Positions 33,296 to 41,318 of a DNA stretch of 64,000 nucleotides are shown piece by piece; positions within the stretch are counted from its first letter, which is position 1; the number at the start of each line of letters is the position of its first letter. The notes under the pieces are model-generated. The model had not been told where the DNA came from. It saw nothing but the letters and a program-made list of their open reading frames with translations, and did no database searches. The position numbers were made by a program, and so were the translations under genes. Source of the DNA: JANPLG01 sp964609085 (GTDB lineage: Bacteria > Armatimonadota > SYMT01); the NCBI GenBank assembly GCA_964609085.1, contig CAZSRZ010000005.1, positions 1-64,000 on the forward strand. The letters run 5' to 3'.

Positions 33296-35338
33296 GTGCA
33301 GATCAATGCATTCTGGTTGATGCTCGGCGCTCTGGGCGTCTACGCCATAGCCTACCGTTACTACAGCGGCTTCCTGGCGCGAAAGGTGATCGTCCTCGAT
33401 GACTCCCGGGTGACGCCCGCGCACCGGTTCAACGACGGACAGAACTATCACCCCACCAACAAGTGGGTGTTGTGGGGCCACCACTTCGCCGCGATCGCGG
33501 GGGCCGGCCCCCTCATCGGTCCGGTGCTGGCCGCCCAGTTCGGCTACATGCCGGGCCTCCTGTGGTTGGTGTTCGGCGTCTGCATCGGCGGTGCCGTCCA
33601 GGATTTCATCATTCTGGCTGCTTCGGTGCGGCGAAACGGCCGATCGCTGGCGGAGATCGCGAGATCCGAGATCAGCCCCTTGAGCGGCTCGGTGGCGATG
33701 ATCGCGATCCTCTTCATCGTCATCGTGGCTCTCGCCGTGCTTGGATTCGTAGTGGTGAACGCGCTGGCAGAGAGCGCCTGGGGCATGTTCACGATTGCGG
33801 CGTCGATCCCGATCGCCCTCTTCATGGGGCTCTACATGTACCGGTTCCGAAAAGGACGGGTGGCGGAAGCGTCGGCGATCGGTGTGTCTCTCCTGATCCT
33901 CTGCGTCGTGCTTGGGGCCCAGTTTCAGCCGGGCGGTTTCCTGCACGCCTTCGCCCCCATGTTCACCCTCGACAAGCCGGCGATCACCACGTCCATGGCG
34001 ATCTACGGGCTGATAGCCTCCGTTCTGCCGGTGTGGATGCTGCTCTGTCCCCGAGACTACCTGTCGAGCTACATGAAGGTCGGCACGGTCTTTCTGATCG
34101 TGGGGGCGGTACTGATCATCCGCCCGACGGTGCAAGCTCCCGCGTTTTCATCGTTCATCGGCGGCGGAGGACCGCTCGTCCCCGGTCCGTTGTTCCCGTT
34201 CGTATTCATCACCATCGCCTGCGGTGCCATCTCCGGCTTCCACGCTCTCGTCTCCAGTGGGACCACTCCCAAGATGATTGACCGTGAGGGCCAGTGCCGG
34301 GCTATCGGCTATGGGGCGATGCTGATGGAGAGCCTGGTGGGAGTGACGGCGCTCATCGCGGCGAGCTCGCTCTACCCGGCGGACTATTTTCAGATCAACC
34401 TGAAGCCCGAGGTCTTTGCGGGGCTCGGGCTAGACGGGGCCCACCTCTCCGAACTGGCGGCGCTCGTCGGTGTCGACAACCTCGCCGGCCGAACCGGCGG
34501 CGGCGTGTCGCTGGCCGTGGGGATCGCGCAGATCTTTGGGAACGTCCCCTGGCTGAAGGGGGCGATGAGCTACCTCTACCACTTCGTGATCATGTTCGAG
34601 GCGCTCTTTGTCCTCACCACGATCGACACGGGCACGCGCATTGCCCGTTTCCTGGTTCAGGAGTTCGCCGGGAGGTTGCCGAAGGCTGGAGCCGCCAGCA
34701 CGGCGGCCGGCCTCGCCTGGCCCGCGACCGGAGCGGTGACCATCGGGGCTGTGGCCGCGCTCTGGCCATTGATCACGGGTGCTTCGACGCCGCCAGTCGT
34801 GGTTTGGGTCGGAGCCGGCCTACTCGTGGCGGGGGCGCTGGTGCTCGCGGTGCACCCGCGCATCGGCAAAGCGGAGTGGATGCCCGGCACGATCGCCGCC
34901 AGTGTTCTGGTCTGCGCCGGATGGGCGTACTTTATCTACACCGGCACCATCCAGACGCTCTGGCCGATGTTCGGCGTGGCCAACCAGTTACTCGCCATCG
35001 TGGCCCTGACGGTGGGCACCACCGTCCTGATCAACGAAGGCCGGAGCCGCTACGCCTGGGTGACCCTGGTGCCGATGACGCTCGTCGGCATCACCACGGT
35101 CACCGGCGGTGTGATGAGCATCAAGGACAACTTCCTCAAGCTGGCGTTCGCGAACAAGGCGCCGGGGGACCAGGTGAAGGGCTTCCTGAACGCGGGGCTT
35201 ACGTCGATCATGCTCGTCTGCGTCGTGCTCATCCTGGCGGATGCGATCCCGCGATGGATCCGGCACTGGTCCGCGGGCCGAAGTGAGACAGCCGCACTCC
35301 TCGAAAGCAGCCTCGTCGCCGCGGAGCCGTCGGGGTAG
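33296..35338 (+). CDS. cstA: Carbon starvation protein CstA
   Basis: A 680-residue transporter with about 16 helices. The GTG at 33296 has GAGGG seven bases upstream and gives the family start QINAFWLMLGALGVYAIAYRYYSGFLARK. Diagnostic blocks: WVLWGHHFAAIAGAGPLIGPVLAAQFGY, CIGGAVQDFIILAASVRRNGRSL, and HFVIMFEALFVLTTIDTGTRIARFLVQEF. Family members import pyruvate or peptides under carbon limitation. Located in the inner membrane. The gene ends 82 bases before an ABC permease gene, and the two transporters may share control in nutrient scavenging. Confidence 0.95.
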   Translation: MQINAFWLMLGALGVYAIAYRYYSGFLARKVIVLDDSRVTPAHRFNDGQNYHPTNKWVLWGHHFAAIAGAGPLIGPVLAAQFGYMPGLLWLVFGVCIGGAVQDFIILAASVRRNGRSLAEIARSEISPLSGSVAMIAILFIVIVALAVLGFVVVNALAESAWGMFTIAASIPIALFMGLYMYRFRKGRVAEASAIGVSLLILCVVLGAQFQPGGFLHAFAPMFTLDKPAITTSMAIYGLIASVLPVWMLLCPRDYLSSYMKVGTVFLIVGAVLIIRPTVQAPAFSSFIGGGGPLVPGPLFPFVFITIACGAISGFHALVSSGTTPKMIDREGQCRAIGYGAMLMESLVGVTALIAASSLYPADYFQINLKPEVFAGLGLDGAHLSELAALVGVDNLAGRTGGGVSLAVGIAQIFGNVPWLKGAMSYLYHFVIMFEALFVLTTIDTGTRIARFLVQEFAGRLPKAGAASTAAGLAWPATGAVTIGAVAALWPLITGASTPPVVVWVGAGLLVAGALVLAVHPRIGKAEWMPGTIAASVLVCAGWAYFIYTGTIQTLWPMFGVANQLLAIVALTVGTTVLINEGRSRYAWVTLVPMTLVGITTVTGGVMSIKDNFLKLAFANKAPGDQVKGFLNAGLTSIMLVCVVLILADAIPRWIRHWSAGRSETAALLESSLVAAEPSG

Positions 35339-35420
35339 CCCCAGGGCGAGAAGGAAGCACTCCCCCCCGGCGGGAAGTACAGGCGGTGGCGGGCGCGGTG
35401 GCCCGGCTGGGGAGCTCTTG

Positions 35421-36341
35421 ATGGCGTCGGGTCGGGTGCAGAGCGCGGGGCGGATCACGCGTCAACGGCAATGGTCGGGCGTCGCCTTTGCGCTGCCGTC
35501 GATCATGGGGCTGCTCTGGTTCACCGCGTATCCGGTGCTTGCGTCGCTCTACTACAGCTTCTGCAGCTACCCCGTGCTGAAGCCGGCCAGGTGGATCGGC
35601 ACGGCCAACTACGAGCACCTCGCACGCGACCCGCTTCTCTACACGTCGCTCGGGAACACGCTCTACTACGCTGCCTTCGCGGTGCCGCTCGGCATACTCC
35701 TCGCCCTGGCCCTGGCACTGCTCCTGAACACGGGCGTCCGGGGCCTGGCCGTCTACCGCACCTGCTTCTACGTTCCGTCGGTGGTGCCTATCGTCGCCAG
35801 CGCCGTGCTCTGGGTCTGGCTGCTCAACCCCCAGAATGGGGCCGTCAATGACGTGCTCCGAATGTTCGGCGTTCCAAAACCGCCGGGCTGGTTTCAGGAT
35901 CCCGACTGGAGCAAGCCGGCGATCATCCTCTGGAGCCTGTGGAACGTGGGCGGCGGGATGGTGATCTTTCTGGCGGCGCTTCAGGATGTGCCGAGGGAAT
36001 TGCACGAGGCGGCCAGCCTGGATGGTGCTCGCGGATGGGACTGCTTTCGCCACGTCACCATTCCGTTCATCAGCCCGCAGATTCTGTTCATCCTGATCAT
36101 GGGGCTCATCGGCGCCTTCCAGTTCTTCACACCGGCCATGGTGATGACCAACGGCTCGGGCGGGCCGGTCGACTCCACCACCTTCTACAGCCTCTACCTG
36201 TTCAACAAGGCGTTCAGCGACTTCAAGATGGGGTATGCCTGCGCCATGGCCTGGGTGCTGCTGCTCCTGGTGCTCATCGCGACCGGATTGGTGCTGAAGA
36301 GCAGTGCTCGGCACATCTACTACGCCGGAGCCGAGTCGTGA
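35421..36341 (+). CDS. Sugar ABC transporter permease (MalF-like)
   Basis: A 306-residue permease; ATG 35421 follows GGGGAG. It has six helices and the EAA motif HEAASLDGARGWDCFRHVTIPFISPQI that contacts the ATPase. Typical MalF/UgpA-type N-terminus (YPVLASLYYSFCSY) indicates a carbohydrate importer of the CUT1 family. It overlaps the next permease by four bases (GTGA). Neither a substrate-binding protein nor an ATPase is next to the pair, so these must be encoded elsewhere or lost. Confidence 0.9.
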   Translation: MASGRVQSAGRITRQRQWSGVAFALPSIMGLLWFTAYPVLASLYYSFCSYPVLKPARWIGTANYEHLARDPLLYTSLGNTLYYAAFAVPLGILLALALALLLNTGVRGLAVYRTCFYVPSVVPIVASAVLWVWLLNPQNGAVNDVLRMFGVPKPPGWFQDPDWSKPAIILWSLWNVGGGMVIFLAALQDVPRELHEAASLDGARGWDCFRHVTIPFISPQILFILIMGLIGAFQFFTPAMVMTNGSGGPVDSTTFYSLYLFNKAFSDFKMGYACAMAWVLLLLVLIATGLVLKSSARHIYYAGAES

Positions 36342-37195
36342 CGGCCGCGCCCGCGACTCTGATGGGTCGACGCCGACGGCTGAACCGGCAGATCGTGCTG
36401 CACACGGCTCTCTGCGGCCTCAGCCTCATCTTCCTGATCCCCCTCTACTGGCTGATCAGTTCGTCCTTGAAGACGGACTCACAGCTCCACGCCTGGCCGC
36501 CTGTCTGGTTGCCGCGTCCGGTCACCCTGGAACACTACCAAAAGGGCCTGGCGGCCATTCCCTTTCTGCAGATGCTCGGGAATACGCTGACCGTGGCGCT
36601 GCTTTCCGTTTTGGGGACGGTGCTCTCCTCCTCGCTGGTCGCTTTCAGCCTCACGGCCGGCAGGTGGCGTGGGCGGGACGCGCTCTTCTACACCCTGCTG
36701 GCGACGATGATGCTGCCCGGTCAGGTGACGATGGTGCCGATCTTCGTTCTGTTCGCGAAGATGGGCTGGGTAGACACGCTGGCGCCGCTGATCGTGCCGC
36801 ATTTTTTCGGCAGCGCCTTCGCCATCTTCCTGATGCGTCAGTTCTTCCTCGGGATCCCCAGGGACCTGAGTGATGCCGCCCGCATCGATGGCTGCGGCCC
36901 ATGGGGCGTCTACGCCCGCATCATCATGCCGCTCTCACGACCAGTGCTGGCCACGGTCGCCCTCTTCACGTTTCTGGGGGCCTGGAACGATTACATGGGG
37001 CCTCTGATCTATCTCGCGAACCCCCAGAACTACACTCTTTCCATCGGTCTGGCGCAGTTTAATAGCCAGTACGGATCGTTCCCAGGGCAGCTCATGGCGG
37101 TCACCACGGTGATGACGGTGCCGATCCTGGTGCTCTTCTTCCTGACGCAGCGCACGTTCATCCAGGGCATGACGACATCGGGGATCAAGGGGTAG
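36338..37195 (+). CDS. Sugar ABC transporter permease (MalG-like)
   Basis: A 285-residue permease partner of the preceding gene; the GTG start overlaps that gene's stop by four bases. An ATG at 36362 is a possible alternative start. Six helices begin at LHTALCGLSLIFLIPLYWLISSSL, and the EAA motif is LSDAARIDGCGPWGVYARIIMPLSRPVL. It ends TQRTFIQGMTTSGIKG, the standard MalG C-terminus. It would complete the inner-membrane channel for an unidentified sugar. Confidence 0.9.
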   Translation: MTAAPATLMGRRRRLNRQIVLHTALCGLSLIFLIPLYWLISSSLKTDSQLHAWPPVWLPRPVTLEHYQKGLAAIPFLQMLGNTLTVALLSVLGTVLSSSLVAFSLTAGRWRGRDALFYTLLATMMLPGQVTMVPIFVLFAKMGWVDTLAPLIVPHFFGSAFAIFLMRQFFLGIPRDLSDAARIDGCGPWGVYARIIMPLSRPVLATVALFTFLGAWNDYMGPLIYLANPQNYTLSIGLAQFNSQYGSFPGQLMAVTTVMTVPILVLFFLTQRTFIQGMTTSGIKG

Positions 37196-37231
37196 GACGG
37201 GCGGTCCGCACCGTCGCCGAGGATCGGGGCC

Positions 37232-37984
37232 TCACCGCCCCATGGCACGAAGGTTCTGGAGGCAGCGGTCCACGCACTCCAGGGGAGGGTAGGCGTAACT
37301 CTCCTGCTCGACGATGTACCACTCCGTCCCCCCGACGGTCTCACACAGGGTGAAGACTTTCCGCCAGTCGACGTCGCCCTCGCCGACCAGCGCCCGGTCG
37401 TTGGTGGCGGAGTGTTCCTTGAGGTGAACCGTGAGGGCCCGGCCCGGATAGCGAGCGATGTAGGGCACGGGATCGCCCCCGCCGTGCAGGGCATTTCCGA
37501 TGTCAACCTGCATCACCACCGAGGCGGGGGTGTGCGCGAAGAAGGTGTCCCACGGTAACTCACCGTCCATCTCCTCGAACTCGACGGAGTGATTGTGATA
37601 CCCGACGAGCATGCCCAGTTCTGCTGCCGCCGCCGAAGCCTCGGTGAAGAGCCGCGCCGTTTCCAGCCAGGCCGCGCGCGAAGCCCGGCGCTCGGCGGGA
37701 AGCCCGGGCACGATGAGGAAGCGGTGGCCGAGGGTAGCGGCGAATTCTGCCGTGCGTGACAACTCCTCACCGAGGATGGAAGTGAAGGCTGTGTGAGTGC
37801 CGGCGCACCTTAGTCCGCGCTCATCCAGCATCCTTCGGAGTTCAGCGGCCGAGCGGCCGTAGTAGCCGGCGAACTCCACCCCGTCGTAGCCCATCCTCGC
37901 GACGGCGTCCAGCACGCCGGGCAGATCCGCCTCGCACTCCTTGCGGACACTGTAGAGCTGAAGGGCGATGGGGATGCGGGGCAT
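37232..37984 (-). CDS. Sugar phosphate isomerase/epimerase (TIM barrel)
   Basis: A 250-residue xylose-isomerase-like barrel; the ATG at 37984 gives the normal start IPIALQLYSVRKECEADLPGVL. Visible core motifs: GYDGVEFAGYYGRSAAELR, LGMLVGYHNHSVEFEE, and VVMQVDIGNALHGGGDP then LTVHLKEHS, lining the metal site. Substrate is unknown, likely a keto-sugar or inosose. It lies convergent to the sugar permease genes; a DUF1653 gene begins about 80 bases further upstream on the same strand. Confidence 0.9.
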   Translation of the reverse strand: MPRIPIALQLYSVRKECEADLPGVLDAVARMGYDGVEFAGYYGRSAAELRRMLDERGLRCAGTHTAFTSILGEELSRTAEFAATLGHRFLIVPGLPAERRASRAAWLETARLFTEASAAAAELGMLVGYHNHSVEFEEMDGELPWDTFFAHTPASVVMQVDIGNALHGGGDPVPYIARYPGRALTVHLKEHSATNDRALVGEGDVDWRKVFTLCETVGGTEWYIVEQESYAYPPLECVDRCLQNLRAMGR

Positions 37985-38062
37985 GGGAGTACTCCGTGGG
38001 GGTGGCAGGAGGCAATCGTTCGCGGTGACCATCCACCTGTTCCGCCCCGCTCTCGCCGCCTC

Positions 38063-38281
38063 CTACGGCTGGTCCATCGGTGCGAAACGCGGGACCCGGG
38101 TGCCGCTTTCCAGGACTACTTCGTCCAGAAACATCGCCAGCGGGCGCACCCAGAGCCGCCCGTCGGCGCTCATGTAGACCGCCATCGGTTCCTCGGTCTC
38201 CGTGTGGGTGGCCTCCCCGAGCAGGGTGTAGAGCCCGCCCTTGTAGTGGCGGTGCGTCGGTGAGTGCGGTAGGTCCGCCAT
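38063..38281 (-). CDS. DUF1653 family protein
   Basis: A 72-residue protein that matches the DUF1653 signature: HYKGGLYTLLGEATHTETEEPMAVYM followed by LWVRPLAMFLDEV. An AGAGG ribosome-binding site precedes the ATG. DUF1653 proteins are small, cytoplasmic and of unknown function, often found as a domain next to nucleotide-hydrolysing enzymes. It is between an isomerase and a PLP-enzyme gene on the same strand. Confidence 0.88.
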   Translation of the reverse strand: MADLPHSPTHRHYKGGLYTLLGEATHTETEEPMAVYMSADGRLWVRPLAMFLDEVVLESGTRVPRFAPMDQP

Positions 38282-38310
38282 GCCATCCTCTTCTATCAGT
38301 GGGGGGTACC

Positions 38311-39429
38311 TCAGGAGTCAGGCGCCAGGACTTGATACAGCCGACGGACAAGGGGCTCCACTTCATCCTCCGAGAGCGTTTGCGGATTGACGTAGACCAC
38401 GCCCGGTGGTCCCTCACCCAGCTCAATCGCCGGATCGCCGGCAAGCAACTCCGCAAGGATCATCGATCGAGACTTGCCCAGCCCGGCTTCGTCGAGCGTA
38501 AGGGCCGCCCGCGGAACCGGTTGACCGGCTTCGTTCGGCCAGTCGCGCGCGGCGACGATGTGCTTGTGCCCGCGGAAGCTCCGCACCACGCCCTCCACCA
38601 CTGACTCCCAGAACAGCGACTGCACCTCCTCATCCTGGGCGAGGTACCACCGCACGGCTGCGAGAATCCCGCAGAGCTCCTCCTTGCCGACCTTGAATCC
38701 CCGGCCGATAAATGGGTTTGGCGGCGCGTGGAAGGCGCACGCCTCCACCAGCGAACGCCGGCCGAGGATCAGCCCGCTCGACTGCGGCCCACGCAGACCC
38801 TTTCCGCCGCTGAAGATCGCCGCGTCGGCGCCACGCCAGGCATAGTCCCAGAGGTTTCGTCGGGGAGGGAGTTGAGCGGCTGCATCCACTATGACGGCGA
38901 TCCCCCGCGGACGACAAATCTCAACCGCAGTTTCGAGAGGCAGTTCTCCCCGCGCCAGTTCGTGTCGGGGGAAGAAAAACATGGCCGCAGTGCGTGGAGT
39001 GATCGCTCTGAGCAGGTCCTCCGCCGTCGTGCCCCCGGGACCGCCGATCTCGACGAGCACCGCGCCCGCCATCCGGATGCCGAAGTCGTAGCCGACGCGC
39101 GTATGGGCGTGGATGATGACCTCGTTCTTCAGACCCGCCGTCTGGGGCAGGCGTTCGCGCAGGTCAGGATCCGTGCCGGCGATGCATGCGGCCGTGACCA
39201 GGGTCAGGCCGGCCGACGCACCAGAGGTCACGAAGCAGGCTTCATTCCGCGTGAGTAGCGCGATCTCGTCGCCGACCGCACGCTGAAGATCAGTCAGGCT
39301 GACGAAGGCCCGGCCGGCCTCCGCCATCGCCTCCGCCACCCCGGGCGCCAGGACGGACCCTCCAAGCCGGGTGAGCGTGGCATTCGCGTTGATCACTCGG
39401 GAGATCCCGAGTTCCTCGTAAAGCGCCAC
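38311..39429 (-). CDS. SelA-like PLP-dependent enzyme
   Basis: A 372-residue fold-type I PLP enzyme of the SelA/DgaE-like group. It starts with ELGISRVINANATLTRLGGSVL, has the cofactor-lysine segment in AIFSGGKGLRGPQSSGLILG, and an Asp (VIVDAAAQ) that holds the pyridine nitrogen. Relatives are D-glucosaminate-6-phosphate ammonia-lyases and 2-amino-3-ketobutyrate-type enzymes; selenocysteine synthase is less likely because no selABD genes are seen. The start is a GTG with a weak ribosome-binding site. It follows DUF1653 on the same strand and likely acts in amino-sugar or amino-acid breakdown. Confidence 0.85.
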   Translation of the reverse strand: MALYEELGISRVINANATLTRLGGSVLAPGVAEAMAEAGRAFVSLTDLQRAVGDEIALLTRNEACFVTSGASAGLTLVTAACIAGTDPDLRERLPQTAGLKNEVIIHAHTRVGYDFGIRMAGAVLVEIGGPGGTTAEDLLRAITPRTAAMFFFPRHELARGELPLETAVEICRPRGIAVIVDAAAQLPPRRNLWDYAWRGADAAIFSGGKGLRGPQSSGLILGRRSLVEACAFHAPPNPFIGRGFKVGKEELCGILAAVRWYLAQDEEVQSLFWESVVEGVVRSFRGHKHIVAARDWPNEAGQPVPRAALTLDEAGLGKSRSMILAELLAGDPAIELGEGPPGVVYVNPQTLSEDEVEPLVRRLYQVLAPDS

Positions 39430-39473
39430 GGATCAATTCTGCCGCAGGATCGAGCCCGCGTCGGTCTGCTGCC

Positions 39474-40232
39474 TCACTTCAGCATCGCTTCAAGGAGCGG
39501 CTGCATCGCCTCTGCCCAGATTTGATAGCCCCTGGCGTTGGGATGCAGGGCGTCCGGCATGATGTCCGCTGGGATGCCGCCCTCCGCGTCCAGGAACTTC
39601 GGGCCGATGTCCAGGTAGCGCGTCCGCTTGCCGTCGTCCAGCTTTGCCAGTTCGGAGTTCACCGCCGAGAGCTTCTCGCGGACGGCGATGACGTTGGGGG
39701 CCTTTGGATCCGCGCCCCGTGGGAAGATGCCGAGCAGGAGCAGCTTCGAGTCGGGCAACTTCTTGTGGATCATCTCCACGATCTTCAACACCCCCTTGGT
39801 GATCTCCGCCGCGGGGTAGCCGCTGTTGTTGGTGCCGATCATCAGCACCACGACCTTCGGCTGGATGCCGTCCAGCTCCCCGTTGTCGATGCGCCAGAGC
39901 ACGTGCTGCGTGCGATCACCGCCGATGCCGAAGTTGGCCGGGTCGTAGCCCCCATAGTGCTTCTGCCAGGTGTCGGCGGCTTTCGTCCATCCGGCCGTGA
40001 TTGAGTCCCCAATGAAGAGGACGCCGATCTTCCCGTCCTTGCCACGCTTCAGGAACGCCTCGTGCATCATCTGGAAGCGCGGTTGGATTTGGCCGTCAGG
40101 GCCGAGCTTGGGTGCAGGCACATCTGCCGGCTGGGTGTTCTGCGCCACCGCGGCGGAGGCGAGGATGAGCGCGGAAGCGTAGAGCACTCCCAGCGCTCGA
40201 GCGAGGGAAGGTCTGGGTTGAGGCGAGCGCAT
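39474..40232 (-). CDS. SGNH/GDSL hydrolase, exported
   Basis: A 252-residue esterase with a signal peptide (LARALGVLYASALILASAAVA). Catalytic blocks: GDSITAGW with the nucleophile serine, GIGGDRTQHVLWRIDNGE with the oxyanion glycine, LMIGTNNSG with the block III asparagine and PDALHPNARGY with the Asp-x-x-His dyad. Such periplasmic enzymes usually remove acyl groups from carbohydrates. Its ATG overlaps the stop of the DUF5666-like gene by one base, and the GGGAG ribosome-binding site is inside that gene, so the pair is co-transcribed. Confidence 0.92.
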   Translation of the reverse strand: MRSPQPRPSLARALGVLYASALILASAAVAQNTQPADVPAPKLGPDGQIQPRFQMMHEAFLKRGKDGKIGVLFIGDSITAGWTKAADTWQKHYGGYDPANFGIGGDRTQHVLWRIDNGELDGIQPKVVVLMIGTNNSGYPAAEITKGVLKIVEMIHKKLPDSKLLLLGIFPRGADPKAPNVIAVREKLSAVNSELAKLDDGKRTRYLDIGPKFLDAEGGIPADIMPDALHPNARGYQIWAEAMQPLLEAMLK

Positions 40233-40663
40233 CAGGATTCTCCCTCGAAGACACTGCTACCCCGTGCGCCACGTCCGTCACCCTCACGCGGGGGACGGGG
40301 CGGTGAGACCATCACTTCGGTGGCCTGCACACGTCCGTCAGGCAACAGGGTCCCCTTCACGTTCACCCTGGACCCTGGGACGATCTCCTTGAACGTCACC
40401 GGCAGTGGGTCGCGGCCCTCGCTTTCGCGAGCTGGCCTCATTAGGCGCGTCGTGTCCGTGGTGATCACGACGACGTCTGTCTGCTGAGGCTTCTCCCCGT
40501 CTCTCCCCGTCACACGGGGAACCACGAACGAGCGGGACTTCTGGTCCACGGTTTTCACGACCTGCCAACGGATCGTGAGGGGACGTGCAGCCGGGCCCTC
40601 GTCCAGGGCAAAAACAGGACCCATCGGCAGGGCCAATAGGGCGACGGCAAGTCGCATCGACAT
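40232..40663 (-). CDS. Secreted DUF5666-like protein
   Basis: A 143-residue exported protein with a signal sequence (MSMRLAVALLALPMGPVFA); the ATG at 40663 follows GGAGAT. The body is a small beta-barrel-like sequence with TIRWQVVKTVDQKSRSFVV, DVVVITTDTTRLMR and GSRVNVKGTLLPDGRVQATEVM. This resembles the repeated DUF5666/OB-like fold in which each strand pair has a GxVxVxG-type turn. Function is unknown; probably periplasmic. It is co-transcribed with the esterase downstream. Confidence 0.75.
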   Translation of the reverse strand: MSMRLAVALLALPMGPVFALDEGPAARPLTIRWQVVKTVDQKSRSFVVPRVTGRDGEKPQQTDVVVITTDTTRLMRPARESEGRDPLPVTFKEIVPGSRVNVKGTLLPDGRVQATEVMVSPPRPPREGDGRGARGSSVFEGES

Positions 40664-40768
40664 AGCTGATCTCCGGGTTGGGGCGAGTTCCAACATCCGC
40701 TTCGCCCACGGCAGGCTCTTTCCCTCGCTCGGCCCCGCAATTCGACAGATCCTCGCGATTTCTGTTGC

Positions 40769-40797
40769 TTGACCGGCCTGGGCCGGCCTGCTATACA
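40769..40797 (+). promoter_or_regulatory. Sigma-70 promoter of the Rrf2 gene
   Basis: TTGACC (40769-40774), 17-base spacer, TATACA (40792-40797). Near-consensus. The expected start site is around 40804, about 33 bases before the ATG, and a palindrome lies just past it. Confidence 0.7.
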
Positions 40798-40808
40798 ATA
40801 CACGACTA

Positions 40809-40820
40809 ATCTGATCGGAT
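40809..40820. promoter_or_regulatory. Candidate Rrf2 operator
   Basis: ATCTGATCGGAT is almost a perfect palindrome (the two half-sites differ only in the third base) just downstream of the -10 element. Its position on top of or just after the transcription start suits autoregulation by the Rrf2 protein encoded there. Confidence 0.45.
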
Positions 40821-40836
40821 AAGAAGACTTCCTGTC

Positions 40837-41307
40837 ATGCTGACCAGCCGCGGCAAGTACGCAACCCGTGCCATGCTCGATCTCTGCCTCCACAACGACC
40901 AGGGGCCGGTGCAAGTGCACGACATTGCGGCACGTCAGCTAATCCCGGAGAAGTTCCTGGAACAGATCCTGCTGACGCTGAAACGCTTTGGCTTTGTACA
41001 GAGCCGCAAGGGCCCCGGGGGCGGCTATTTCCTGGCGAGGAGTCCGGACGAGATCACGCTGGGAGCGATCGTGCGCGCGATCGACGGGCCGTTGGCCCCG
41101 ATCAGTTGCGTCAGCGTCTCCGGCTATATGGAGTGCGGCTGTCCGGAACCCGAGACGTGCGGACTGCGTGTCGCCTGGAAGGAAGCGCGCGACGCACTGG
41201 CAACCGTGCTGGACAACACCACGCTGACCGACATTCGCCGCCGCCATGAGCTACTGGTTCGTCAGTCAGCGTCGAGGTCGTCCGAGGTGCTGGACTACGT
41301 GATCTGA
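40837..41307 (+). CDS. Rrf2-family regulator, CymR/IscR-like
   Basis: A 156-residue winged-helix regulator. The N-terminal DNA-binding region has RGKYATRAMLDLCLHNDQG and LEQILLTLKRFGFVQSRKGPGGGYFLAR, the standard Rrf2 wing. Four cysteines (Cys91, 100, 102 and 108) lie in the SCVSVSGYMECGCPEPETC segment, where IscR/NsrR ligate an Fe-S cluster; spacing differs from IscR. It is immediately upstream of a complete sulfate transporter operon, like CymR in cysteine control, and it probably represses these genes according to sulfur or iron-sulfur status. Its own promoter holds a palindromic operator candidate. Confidence 0.9.
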   Translation: MLTSRGKYATRAMLDLCLHNDQGPVQVHDIAARQLIPEKFLEQILLTLKRFGFVQSRKGPGGGYFLARSPDEITLGAIVRAIDGPLAPISCVSVSGYMECGCPEPETCGLRVAWKEARDALATVLDNTTLTDIRRRHELLVRQSASRSSEVLDYVI

Positions 41308-41318
41308 GGGAACCAACT

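Noticed and set aside
35229..36314. A 361-codon minus-strand frame
   Set aside because: It is antisense to the MalF-like permease and is rich in His/Arg/Glu/Pro with no recognisable motif.
38311..39429. The SelA-like enzyme as true selenocysteine synthase
   Set aside because: It is short for SelA and lacks the N-terminal tRNA-binding domain; no selB, selD or tRNA-Sec gene is present.
40060..40120. Possible tRNA or riboswitch structures in the small gaps
   Set aside because: I looked through the intergenic stretches for tRNA-like T-arm motifs and for known riboswitch cores and found none that I could support apart from the PyrR site.
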